Positions 14,279 to 22,700 of a stretch of 42,141 nt of DNA are shown piece by piece. The notes under the pieces were generated by a model. That model worked only from the letters and a program-made list of their open reading frames with translations, was not told the DNA's origin and searched no databases. Each line of letters starts with the position of its first letter. The first letter of the stretch is position 1. The position numbers and the translations under genes are program-made. Source of the stretch: a virus; the IMG/VR virus record IMGVR_UViG_3300005617_000097, positions 1-42,141 of that record, one strand, 5' to 3'.

Positions 14279-14920
14279 CTAGATGCCAACCGCACTGAGA
14301 ATCCACCAGCCAGAAACGCCGTCAGAATAGAGCGCCACCGTGGGGAATAAGGGCGAGACCGCGGCCGGAACCGAGTAGTAGGCCGCCAACCCGTCAATGG
14401 TCTCCGTGCCGTCAGGGGTCACACGCACAACCACACCCGACGACAGATTCTTGACATACAGCACCGTGCCGCGATCCGCCGCCGCTGGCAGTTGCACGAC
14501 AAAGGGATTCGTCGCCGTGTCCACCAGCACGAGGTTATCCGTCGTCTGGACCGTGTATGGTGAAGCCGTAGCTGTCGTGCCTTGCGTGGCCGTGTTCGCG
14601 CTGGAGGCCAGCGCAATCGACGGATAGTCGGCCGTATAGACCTGATCGTAGAGGAGCACCATGTCTGAGTCATAGACGAAGATGCTATAGGCCGCGTCGT
14701 TTGAGAAATAGATCGGGCTTGGTGGTCGTCCACTTTCGTCTAATTCGATGGGATTTTCTTGTGGAATCGTCAGGGCGCTGTCGGTCCAAGAAATTTTCAA
14801 AGTCGTAAGGTCTGTCTCTCGCGTCGAGATGAAGCCCCCGGCATTAGGGACAAGCCCATCAGCGGTGCTTTTCAGGAACCGTTGTTCCACCCAAGGAATT
14901 GTTGCGCCCGGCTGCGACAT
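14279..14920 (-). CDS. Tail-fibre adaptor with head-binding-like N-terminus (213 aa)
   Basis: The ATG follows GAGGT. The N-terminus (FLKSTADGLVPNAGGFISTR, NPIELDESGRPPSPIYFSND, AYSIFVYDSDMVLLYDQV) matches the general pattern of short-tailed phage head-binding or fibre-anchor domains, such as the P22 tailspike-type IxxxAxGxPV...LDxxGR motifs. The rest is beta-rich. It may anchor receptor-binding proteins encoded elsewhere. Confidence 0.55.
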   Translation of the reverse strand: MSQPGATIPWVEQRFLKSTADGLVPNAGGFISTRETDLTTLKISWTDSALTIPQENPIELDESGRPPSPIYFSNDAAYSIFVYDSDMVLLYDQVYTADYPSIALASSANTATQGTTATASPYTVQTTDNLVLVDTATNPFVVQLPAAADRGTVLYVKNLSSGVVVRVTPDGTETIDGLAAYYSVPAAVSPLFPTVALYSDGVSGWWILSAVGI

Positions 14921-14948
14921 TATCGATAAACCTCGGCTGAATTACGGC

Positions 14949-14954
14949 TACAAT
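14949..14954 (+). promoter_or_regulatory. -10 box (TACAAT) for the homing endonuclease, leaderless spacing
   Basis: TACAAT lies 7 nt before the ATG at 14962. There is no ribosome-binding site and no good -35 17 nt upstream. The same TANNNT-N6/7-start pattern occurs at other genes in this genome. Confidence 0.4.
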
Positions 14955-14961
14955 CAGCCAA

Positions 14962-15633
14962 ATGCACCCTAACGCCAAGCCTGAAGGCCACCCGCAACCG
15001 GACCAGACATTTGGAGACTGGACCATTATCAGAGAAGCGGCACGGAGAGGCTACGCTCGCTACTATCAGTGTCAATGCCGCTGCGGTCGACGTGCGGATA
15101 TTTCGATGGGCAGCCTGAAATCTGGAGCGAGCCGAGGGTGCGGATGCCGACGCGACCAGCTCACCAAAGTTCGCAACAGCACGCACGGACTGAGCCATAC
15201 ACGAGAGCATGAAACGTGGGCCGGTATGAAAGCCAGATGCTACAGGCCGTCGTGCAAGTCTTACCGCGACTACGGCGCCAGAGGCATCACGGTCTGCGAG
15301 GCATGGCAGAATAGCTTTGAGCAGTTCTACGCCGATATGGGACCACGCCCATTTGAAGGCGCGACCATTGAGCGCATTGACAACAGCGGCCCTTACGCGC
15401 CTGAAAACTGCCGATGGGCCACGAAGGCCGAGCAGTCGCGCAACACCACGCGCAGTCTGATCATTGAGCATGACGGCCAACGCATGACCGCCTCGGAATG
15501 GAGCCGTAAGCTGGGCGGCAATGACCTGATGGTCTCGTGTCGCATCCGCCGCGGCTGGACGCACCACGACGCTGTAACCATCCCGCCGATGGACATCACC
15601 GAGCATTGGCGCGGTCACGGTTCTTCATCCTGA
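14962..15633 (+). CDS. Free-standing HNH homing endonuclease (223 aa), opposite strand in the late operon
   Basis: The N-terminus has a zinc-like CQCRCGRR...GCGCRRD. The core is [42 protein letters not shown] and TKAEQSRN, the signature of small phage HNH homing nucleases (SYxDYGGRGIxV...SIERIDNxxGYxPxNCRWAT). A C-terminal DNA-binding-like tail follows. It lies on the plus strand between two leftward genes, and its last 19 nt overlap the end of the ejection-type gene. It is a selfish element: it cuts an intergenic or gene target and copies itself. Confidence 0.8.
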   Translation: MHPNAKPEGHPQPDQTFGDWTIIREAARRGYARYYQCQCRCGRRADISMGSLKSGASRGCGCRRDQLTKVRNSTHGLSHTREHETWAGMKARCYRPSCKSYRDYGARGITVCEAWQNSFEQFYADMGPRPFEGATIERIDNSGPYAPENCRWATKAEQSRNTTRSLIIEHDGQRMTASEWSRKLGGNDLMVSCRIRRGWTHHDAVTIPPMDITEHWRGHGSSS

Positions 15634-16865
15634 CTGGACACGAGCGCTTGGACGCCCATCCGAATGAGGTTCTGCGGAATCCCTGACGCATGGGCTGCGC
15701 TCTGATAGAGGCCACGCGCCAACATCGATTTGACGGCCGGGCTCCGCGACAGCACGAACGCCAAGAACGACTTAGGATTCTCGGCAATCCACCCGATCCC
15801 GGCCGGGTCACGGTTCGCGGCTCCGGCGACACGCTTCGCAATCGCGTCTCTGGCTTCGATCAACGCGCCTTCTTTAGCGTTTAGGCCCTTCACTTCTGGA
15901 TGGGCCGCCTCGATGCCTTCCTTGAGGCCACGGGCAAGCGCCTTTTCGGTCTCCAGCGCCGCGCCCTTCGTCTCGCCGTAAGCCCGTGCGCCGATGGCTC
16001 GATAGGTGCCCTGTTTGAGTTCCTGCGCGGCCTGCACGGACATCGGCGTCATGGGGTAGTTCGGCGCCCCGCCGTGGACACGCGAGAACTGGTCGACCAC
16101 GCCTTCGGCTGCGGCTTTGTCTGCCATAGGGGCGACCTGCTTCCCGGCCTGCGTCACGACACCTGACGCGGTATCGGCCACGAGTTCGGGATAGACCTTG
16201 GCTGTCGACCCGGCGATGATCGACTTGATCTCGTCGTTCGTCGCACTCAGGAGGCTGTTGATTTTGCCGATGCCGCCTTGGGTGACGTTGATACCTTCGT
16301 CTAAGAGCGTCTTGACCACCCGCGGCATTTCGACGTTCTTGACGGCCTTCTCGACCATCTTGTAAGCGGGCTTGACCGCCGACTGCATCAGGGCTGGAGC
16401 GGCCATACGTGCGCCTTCCACGACGGCTTGACCCGCACCTTCCATGAGACCTTGGCCAGCCCCGGCCATGAGAGCGTTTCCGGCCCCTTGGCGCATGCCC
16501 TGCAGTCCACCAAGGATCGTCTCCTTGGGATGGGCGACCACGTTACGCGCCACGTCCGCGACGGCGCCAGGTAGTTCAGTTGCGTGCATCGCGGTCGTGC
16601 GGAGCCCTTCACCCGCCGCACCGCCCATCGCCGCTCCAGGAACGCCGCCCAATATGCCGCCGATGGCTCCGCCAACTGTGGGTAGCCAGTCTGTGGCCCT
16701 GCTCAGCCAGGAATGTTCTTTAGCGGGCTCAGGATGAGCCGGATTCGCCTCTTTGTAGAGCTTCGCTGCGGCCGTTTCAATCTCGGCATCAGACATCGTG
16801 CCGGGGAACGCAATCGCGCCCTTGCCTGGGATGTCGATCACCTTGTCCGGTGTCTGATCGGCCAT
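15615..16865 (-). CDS. Putative ejection (internal virion) protein (416 aa)
   Basis: Begins MADQTPDKVIDIPGKGAIAF, then a Gly-rich hydrophobic stretch (GGAIGGILGGVPGAAMGGAA, residues about 62-80), helical parts and a C-terminus with a PKSFLAFVLSRSP motif. The start overlaps the upstream stop (TAATG). Long helical proteins with hydrophobic Gly-rich stretches at this place fit P22-like ejection proteins (gp7/gp20/gp16 group), but sequence identity cannot be claimed. Confidence 0.5.
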   Translation of the reverse strand: MADQTPDKVIDIPGKGAIAFPGTMSDAEIETAAAKLYKEANPAHPEPAKEHSWLSRATDWLPTVGGAIGGILGGVPGAAMGGAAGEGLRTTAMHATELPGAVADVARNVVAHPKETILGGLQGMRQGAGNALMAGAGQGLMEGAGQAVVEGARMAAPALMQSAVKPAYKMVEKAVKNVEMPRVVKTLLDEGINVTQGGIGKINSLLSATNDEIKSIIAGSTAKVYPELVADTASGVVTQAGKQVAPMADKAAAEGVVDQFSRVHGGAPNYPMTPMSVQAAQELKQGTYRAIGARAYGETKGAALETEKALARGLKEGIEAAHPEVKGLNAKEGALIEARDAIAKRVAGAANRDPAGIGWIAENPKSFLAFVLSRSPAVKSMLARGLYQSAAHASGIPQNLIRMGVQALVSSQDEEP

Positions 16866-18532
16866 TACTGCACCGGCTCCACTTTTCCGGTGAGCGGATT
16901 ATAGCGGCCGGTAGGCTTCGGCGTAGCGACGGCTGCTGGCGGAGCTGGCGCATACGGGTTACCAGCGCTTGCCCCCTGCACGCCCGTGTTTTGGATGGAA
17001 TGCAGGCGCGTCTGGACGTTCTTGCGAGCCAGCGATACCATGTCGTGCAATACCCTCTCATCCCAATCAGCACTGAGTGCCTTCTCGGCCAGCTTCAATG
17101 AATGATCGGTCGGAGAGTTGCCGCCCATGTAGACGGCGCCGAGGTCGGACGTGACATCGGCAATCTGCGCGTCGAGTTGGTTGGCAATCGTCGCCGCTTG
17201 CTTGCCCAGCGCCCCACCCTTCGCAAGTGCCAGCGTGGCCCGATTCAACGCGGGGAACCGACCAGCCTTCCATTGAGACGCCAAGTTGTCGACGCTATCG
17301 AGTAGATCAGGAAGCTGATTGATCGACTGATTCAGACGAAGCTGCTGATTACTGTTGAGCGCCGCGATATGCTTCTGGGTCGCCACCCAATCGGTCGCCG
17401 CTCCAGCGAGGTCGAAGCCCTGCCGATGCGCTTCCGCCATGATGGCCGTGTAGTCTTTCGACGCCCGGCCGGGCAGCTGCGGCGGGAGTGTGCCGTCCTT
17501 CATGCCCTTCACGGATTCGCGGACATCGTTCACCGCGCCACCAGACCCACCACTGGCTGCGGCCACACGGGGCCGATCATCCGCTTGCCCGTATTGCTTC
17601 CGGGCGGCTGTCTTGATCTGCACACGCTCACTGGGCGTCAACTGCTCTGCCGTCTTGCCGCGCTTCGCCGCTTCCGCCTCGAGGAAGTCTGCCTCGAAAC
17701 GTCCGTAGTCACTGCCGGCCGATTGCGCCGCTGGCTTCGTCGCGTTCAGGACTTCATTGGCCGTGAGGCCCGCACTCCCGAGCAGCGCCCGTCGTGCTTC
17801 CTGCGGGCTGAATCGGTCACGGGAGAACCCCTCAGACGATATTTTGCGACTCACGCCGAGCGTATCGGCCGCGTCGAAGGCTTGCGCCCACTGCTCTGGA
17901 TCGGTCGCAACTCCCAGACGGTTCCGCACGCGCTGTTCGTTCGTCGTCGCGTCCTTATCGAGCCGGTCGAGCTGCTTCTGATACTCCTCGTGCGACAACG
18001 CCGCATCACGCACATGGCCGATCTTGACCGGATCGGGCGTGGGCCCGAGATACTGTGCGACTTCCGGTTTCAGCTTGGCAATCTGCGGCAGCACATAAGC
18101 GTATTGGGACGGATCACCTTCGATCCCACGGAGCAACGACTCAACCTGCTGGCCGTTCTCGCGTTCCCGCTTGCGATCAGCTTCTTCCGCTGCGAGCGCC
18201 TCTTTGTGAACTTCGCCAAACTTCTTCGACACGGCCGCGTAGGCGTCGTAATCGTTCGCTTGGAGGTCCGAGAGCACGCCTTCCTGATCGAGCTTGCCGT
18301 CAGGGGTCATGTGCTTCTGGATGGTCGACTGCACGAGCGCCTGTCGCCGTTCGGCATCCGCCAGATCGCGGGCCTGCTTCTCGATCTGGGCTGTTCGCAC
18401 GGCCGTGAGCGACTGCCGCTCCGCGTTCAGCGACTCGGTTTCCTTGCGCTTCGCGGTCGAGTCCGCCAGATCCGCCAGCGTGGCAAACTTGTAGGGCTTG
18501 TATTGATCGTAAATGCCCGCGTCAATCGCCAT
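16865..18532 (-). CDS. Large helical ejection-type protein (555 aa)
   Basis: Mostly alpha-helix and coiled-coil (ADSTAKRKETESLNAERQSL, AEEADRKRERENGQQVESLL, TAAEQL-like repeats). It has no membrane helix and no catalytic motif. The start overlaps the upstream stop (TAATGG). Size, helicity and gene order match the internal ejection proteins of P22-type phages, which line the core and enter the cell with DNA; this is inference. Confidence 0.5.
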   Translation of the reverse strand: MAIDAGIYDQYKPYKFATLADLADSTAKRKETESLNAERQSLTAVRTAQIEKQARDLADAERRQALVQSTIQKHMTPDGKLDQEGVLSDLQANDYDAYAAVSKKFGEVHKEALAAEEADRKRERENGQQVESLLRGIEGDPSQYAYVLPQIAKLKPEVAQYLGPTPDPVKIGHVRDAALSHEEYQKQLDRLDKDATTNEQRVRNRLGVATDPEQWAQAFDAADTLGVSRKISSEGFSRDRFSPQEARRALLGSAGLTANEVLNATKPAAQSAGSDYGRFEADFLEAEAAKRGKTAEQLTPSERVQIKTAARKQYGQADDRPRVAAASGGSGGAVNDVRESVKGMKDGTLPPQLPGRASKDYTAIMAEAHRQGFDLAGAATDWVATQKHIAALNSNQQLRLNQSINQLPDLLDSVDNLASQWKAGRFPALNRATLALAKGGALGKQAATIANQLDAQIADVTSDLGAVYMGGNSPTDHSLKLAEKALSADWDERVLHDMVSLARKNVQTRLHSIQNTGVQGASAGNPYAPAPPAAVATPKPTGRYNPLTGKVEPVQ

Positions 18533-19698
18533 TACACCGGCACTCCACCACGGCTCGCCCCGCGACCCTTGAACACCTTCGACCAGTCCACCGCGCCAGC
18601 GGATTCCGCCAGTCCGCCGAGTGTCGTGTTCGTGTTGTTCGCTTGGGCCGTCTGGGCGTTGGCTGTGGCATTGGCCTGTCCGGTCAGCAGCCCGCCCGTG
18701 GCGTTGGCGTTGTTCTGCGCGCTGTTGCTGTAGCCCGTGCCGTAACCGCCGAGCTGTCCCGCGCCCTGCATACCCAACTGCGTAAAGCCCGCGAGCTTGT
18801 TGTAAGCGTTGTTGCTGTTGTTGAAGAACGTCCCTTCGTCCATCTGGTATTCGCCCAGACGCCGGCCATAGGTGTTGTTGTTCGCTTGGAAGCGGCGGTT
18901 GTATTCATCGCCGTATTCCTGCGCCGCGACCCCTTGATCGTAGTTCGCCAAGTCCTTCAGCGTGCCACCGGTCAGGAGCGTGCCTTTCGCGGCGGCACTG
19001 CGCTGTAGGCCCTCTTCGCCCATCTTCAGACGGGCTTGGACGGCAGGGCTGTTCATCACTTCATCAGCGGTCGGGGCTTGGAAGTCGGCCGGCGCGTTGA
19101 ACTGTTCCGTCCACGGTGCGGCCAAGCCGGGAGCGGAGAATGATGCGAGCCGGTTCGCACCCGTCGCGCTGTAGCCTGCGGGCATCCCGCCGCCGCCCAT
19201 GTTGCCGAAGCTGCCGTTGCCAGGACCGCGGCCGATGCTGTTGTCATCGGGCAGGAGCGTGGCTGAACCGCCGTAGTCCCCCGAGGCGCCGCCTTCGTTG
19301 CCAGGAATCCCGAGCCGGTTGGCCCAATAGTCCGACCATCCCGACCGCACGTTGCCGTCTGAGTAGCGGTCAGGCGTCAACACGTAGCCGATGCCCTGCT
19401 GGATGTCGGCTTCGGTTGGCGCCGGGCGACCGTAGGCTTGAGCCCGCTTTGTGAGCGCATCCGTCACCTGCTGCCGCACGTAGGCCGGATCGCGAGGATC
19501 TTGACCGCCACCGCCAGCGGGCGCACTGGTCGTCTGCCAGGAGTTCCCCGCATTCGGCAGCGAGCCCCACCCGGGCGAAGGCGCACTCGTTTGGGCACCC
19601 GGCGGTAATCCGGGCTGCTGCTCCGGCTGAAACGTCTGGGTGCCGCCCTGCGGGAAGGGCTGATAGGTCGGATTGCCGCGTCCAACTTGAAGGGCCAT
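18532..19698 (-). CDS. Gln/Gly/Asn-rich ejection or internal virion protein (388 aa)
   Basis: Low-complexity N-terminus rich in Pro, Gln and Gly, then helical blocks (PTADEVMNSPAVQARLKMGE) and an Asn-rich C-terminus (NSNNAYNKLAG, QTAQANNTNTTLGGL). The start overlaps the previous stop (TAATGG). It probably belongs to the internal virion set. No domain recognised. Confidence 0.5.
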   Translation of the reverse strand: MALQVGRGNPTYQPFPQGGTQTFQPEQQPGLPPGAQTSAPSPGWGSLPNAGNSWQTTSAPAGGGGQDPRDPAYVRQQVTDALTKRAQAYGRPAPTEADIQQGIGYVLTPDRYSDGNVRSGWSDYWANRLGIPGNEGGASGDYGGSATLLPDDNSIGRGPGNGSFGNMGGGGMPAGYSATGANRLASFSAPGLAAPWTEQFNAPADFQAPTADEVMNSPAVQARLKMGEEGLQRSAAAKGTLLTGGTLKDLANYDQGVAAQEYGDEYNRRFQANNNTYGRRLGEYQMDEGTFFNNSNNAYNKLAGFTQLGMQGAGQLGGYGTGYSNSAQNNANATGGLLTGQANATANAQTAQANNTNTTLGGLAESAGAVDWSKVFKGRGASRGGVPV

Positions 19699-20585
19699 TA
19701 GCTTGCCTTCGCTTTCGACTTGTCGCCGTAGCTGGACGACGACTTGCGCTTACTCGACCAGCGTTCAATGTCCTTCAGCGTGGACCCTACGGCCGTATCA
19801 GGGACTGTTCCACGTGGAACAGGAGTCAGCTCCGGTGTGGGCGCCCCGGGACGGCCGGGATACGGCGTCTCCATCGGGACATTGGCGTTGAGCCCTTGCG
19901 GCACGCCCATCGGCTGCTGCGTGGACACCACACGGCCGTTCATCGGCCCGACAGGCGCGATGTTCATCCCTAAGAGGCCGCCGAGCGTCTGGAAGGGCTG
20001 CCCTGCCATGTTCTGGAAGTCGGACCGCTGCTGGGTATAGACATCGCCTGCGGCCTGCTGGGCCTTCTGCTGCTGAGCGAGGGCGGCATTCGTCGCCTGC
20101 TGCTGGGTCTCTTGGGCGCTCTTGATCGCGTTGCGGTTGTTGATGCCGCCGACGACCTGAGACGCCACAGTCGCGATCTTGGGAATCCACGAGGCCCAGC
20201 CACCGCCGCCTGCGGCTGCTGCGCCTGCCGCACTCGCACTACTGGCGATAGGTGCGGCCGCGCTCGCCGGAAGCGCACTCGCACCACTAGGAATAGCCGT
20301 TGCAGACGGCGCCGCGCTACCGCCACCAGCGGCCCCCAGCGCATTCCCAACTAATGCCGCCCCGCCAATCGTCGCCGCGGCCGTGATCCCGGCCTTCTTT
20401 AGAAATGACCCGAGGGACTGCTTGTTATCGGGAAGCGCCCCGCTCCAGTAGCTGTGACCGCTCGGACCAATCCATTTCCCGTCCGCGCCCTGATACCATC
20501 CGAGCTTCACGGCAATCTCAGGCGTGATCTTTGTGCCATTTGGCAGCGCGTCGTAAAACTGCTGCTGTTCCGGGGTCATTGCCAT
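19698..20585 (-). CDS. Ejection-type internal virion protein (295 aa)
   Basis: The ATG at 20585 starts MAMTPEQQQFYDALPNGTK, giving a short N-terminal domain (EIAVKLGWYQGADGKWIGPSG), then a very Ala/Gly-rich hydrophobic region (GITAAATIGGAALVGNALGA), a Gln-rich coil (QETQQQATNAALAQQQKAQQ) and a Ser/Lys-rich tail. The hydrophobic plus coil pattern resembles small ejection proteins (gp7-like). It is preceded by a 24-nt gap. Confidence 0.5.
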   Translation of the reverse strand: MAMTPEQQQFYDALPNGTKITPEIAVKLGWYQGADGKWIGPSGHSYWSGALPDNKQSLGSFLKKAGITAAATIGGAALVGNALGAAGGGSAAPSATAIPSGASALPASAAAPIASSASAAGAAAAGGGGWASWIPKIATVASQVVGGINNRNAIKSAQETQQQATNAALAQQQKAQQAAGDVYTQQRSDFQNMAGQPFQTLGGLLGMNIAPVGPMNGRVVSTQQPMGVPQGLNANVPMETPYPGRPGAPTPELTPVPRGTVPDTAVGSTLKDIERWSSKRKSSSSYGDKSKAKAS

Positions 20586-20609
20586 AGGAGCCGCCTTAGT
20601 GTAAACGAC

Positions 20610-21590
20610 TTACGCGATAAACACGCCGCCACCGCCACCGCTGTTGATAAACTGTCCGCCGACACTGCTGCTCGAGAGTGTCGCCGCGGGCGTATAGGTC
20701 ACGACGATGATCCCGTTGGCGCCAGCGCCGAACAGTCCTTTGCCGACCGAGGCCCATCCACCACCGCCGCCGCCGCCACCGTAGAGGCCCGCGGCACCGG
20801 CGTTGCCGCCGTTGTTCCCGGCTGTGGAGCCGCCACCCGCACCGCCACCACCGCCCGCGCCGTGTGACGCATCGAAGTCCGCGCCCGCGCCACCCGCACC
20901 GCCAGTGCCGGCGTTCGTGCCGAGTCCTGCACCACCGGACCCGCCGCCGCCAATCGTGCCCGCGTTGCCGTTGCCCGTGCTGACACCCACGGCACCACCG
21001 GCACCAGTCGGACCATTACCGCCTGCACCTGATGGATCGGTGTCAGAACTTGCCCCACCAGCGGACGCCGAGGAACCACCCGCGCCGCCACCGCCAGCGC
21101 CGTTCATCTGTGGCGTGCCGCCTGTGCCCGCGCCGCCCACACCGCCAGCCTGCCCGTTGCCTCCTGGCCCCGCCGCGCCACCACCACCGGCACCGGCCGT
21201 GTGATCCGCGCCGACACCCCCGCCCGCCCCGCCTGAAAACGCGCCAGTCGATGGCGTGCAGGACGCCGCCGCCCCGCCCGCCCCGGCGCCGCCGTCTGTC
21301 GCGCCCGCGCCGCCTGGCGCGATGACGACGCTCGTGTCCCACTTCGTATCGGTGCCAGCTGCGCCACTCGTCGCCCCGCCCACGCCGATCTGAATCCCGG
21401 TGACCGTCGCGCCTGAGCTATAGGCGATACCCGTCTTGATCGCATACGCCCCGCCCCCGCCACCCGTGCCGACGTGAGACGCGCTCGCCGTAAATCCAGC
21501 CCCGCCAGCCCCGATGCACTCCACGGTAATCGCGGACCCGTCCGTGCTGATCGAGAACGTCGTGCCGCTCGTGATGAACGCTTTCGCCAT
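20610..21590 (-). CDS. Glycine-rich adhesin-like protein (326 aa)
   Basis: An N-terminal domain of about 70 residues (MAKAFITSGTTFSISTDGSA) is followed by about 220 residues of Gly-Ala/Gly-Gly repeats (GGAGGAGADF, GGGGGAGGGSTAGNNGGN) and a short end (GIIVVTYTPAATLSSSS). Long Gly-rich repeats in phage receptor-binding proteins (the S16 gp38 type) form polyglycine-II sandwiches; the pattern here suggests a host-contact tip. Its start immediately follows the upstream stop. Confidence 0.6.
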   Translation of the reverse strand: MAKAFITSGTTFSISTDGSAITVECIGAGGAGFTASASHVGTGGGGGAYAIKTGIAYSSGATVTGIQIGVGGATSGAAGTDTKWDTSVVIAPGGAGATDGGAGAGGAAASCTPSTGAFSGGAGGGVGADHTAGAGGGGAAGPGGNGQAGGVGGAGTGGTPQMNGAGGGGAGGSSASAGGASSDTDPSGAGGNGPTGAGGAVGVSTGNGNAGTIGGGGSGGAGLGTNAGTGGAGGAGADFDASHGAGGGGGAGGGSTAGNNGGNAGAAGLYGGGGGGGGWASVGKGLFGAGANGIIVVTYTPAATLSSSSVGGQFINSGGGGGVFIA

Positions 21591-22700
21591 TCAGGGCACC
21601 GTGATCTTCAGCACGAGCGTGACCCGCGTCACCGTCGCCGCCGAATCGACGTTGAAGCCGAGCACATCACCAGCCGAGACCGCCGTCGTCCAGCCGGTCA
21701 GCGTGCTATCGGTGGACTTGTTCGCCGCGGTCAACGTGGGCTTGGCCGAGGCCGTGATGGTGTCGGCGTTCGTCGGCGGATAGTTGGCGTAGGTGTCTTT
21801 CCAGATGTCGATCACGATGCTGCCGGATGTGGCGCTCGCATCGGTCGAGAGCAACGTATTCGCGGTGATGGTGCAGGCGAACGGGACCGAGAGAAAGCCC
21901 TTCACGCCCGTGGTAATCGCCACGCCGCCGCCGTCAATCGTGATGCCCAGCGCACTCGGGACGGAGGCATTCAGCGTCGTGCCAGACATGGCAAGATTCG
22001 ACCCGAGCGTCAGTTCTGAGTAGGCCGCGCCTGATCCGGCACTGCCGCTGCCCACGAGCTTGCTATTGGCTGCGGCGTTCGCAATCTTGGCAAGGGTGAC
22101 CGCGCTGTTCGCGATGGTGGTCGCGACGGTGCCGGATGTCGTGACATCCCCGGTCAAATCGGCGTTGCTGATCGAGGAGGCCCCGGTGAACTTCGTGAGG
22201 TTGCCCGAGGCTGGCGATCCGGTCGTCGTGACGGTGCCGCCGGCACCCGTCGCCGTGAGGACGGTCCCAGTCAGCGTCAAGCCCGTGCTGATGGTGAGTT
22301 CTTCAAAGTCACCCGCGCCAGAGGCGGACCCACGCCCGACGATCTTGGATGCGCCAGTCGCCTGCACCAGATTCGCAAATGGGAGGTCGCCTGACACATC
22401 CGCCGTGAGACTCACCGCGCCGAACGTCGGATCGCCCGCCGCGTTGCCATGCAGAACCGTCGTGGTCGTGCCAAGACTCGCCAAGGCCGAGACATCCACA
22501 CCGCCGTTGCCGACAATCAGTGCATGGTCCGTCAGCGTGCCGGTGTTCGTGACGGTTCCGCCCGTCGCGACGTAGGTCACCGCCCCGGCATCGTCCTTGT
22601 AGCCCAGCCCGTTCGTGGGATCGACAAAGATCGTGTCTTTCAACGTCGCCGGGGTCGGCACGTCAGCTTCGAGCGTTTCGAGAACGGTAATCCCTGCCAT
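21591..22700 (-). CDS. Tail-fibre protein with repeated beta modules (369 aa)
   Basis: Starts MAGITVLETLEADVPTPATL. The central part repeats short beta units (TGASKIVGRGSASGAGDFEE, then SKLVGSGSAGSGAAYSELTL), an arrangement seen in many phage fibres. The C-terminus (DIWKDTYANYPPTNADTITA) is a globular beta domain common in tail fibre tips. Start overlaps the upstream stop (TAATGG). Confidence 0.6.
   Translation of the reverse strand: MAGITVLETLEADVPTPATLKDTIFVDPTNGLGYKDDAGAVTYVATGGTVTNTGTLTDHALIVGNGGVDVSALASLGTTTTVLHGNAAGDPTFGAVSLTADVSGDLPFANLVQATGASKIVGRGSASGAGDFEELTISTGLTLTGTVLTATGAGGTVTTTGSPASGNLTKFTGASSISNADLTGDVTTSGTVATTIANSAVTLAKIANAAANSKLVGSGSAGSGAAYSELTLGSNLAMSGTTLNASVPSALGITIDGGGVAITTGVKGFLSVPFACTITANTLLSTDASATSGSIVIDIWKDTYANYPPTNADTITASAKPTLTAANKSTDSTLTGWTTAVSAGDVLGFNVDSAATVTRVTLVLKITVP

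Noticed and set aside
14920-15618. Long open frame on the minus strand opposite the 14962 homing nuclease (232 aa)
   Set aside because: It is antisense to a clear HNH nuclease with conserved motifs, has no matching family, and reads as a shadow frame.
17369-18733. 454-residue plus-strand open frame opposite the 16865 ejection-type gene
   Set aside because: It has Arg/Leu-rich, low-information sequence typical of antisense frames in high-GC genes, and the minus-strand gene has proper start-stop coupling.
20760-21480. Gly-coding tract considered as a CRISPR or DNA repeat array
   Set aside because: Repeats are irregular in length, follow codon phase (GGN) and lie within one long reading frame; no direct repeat with spacers.
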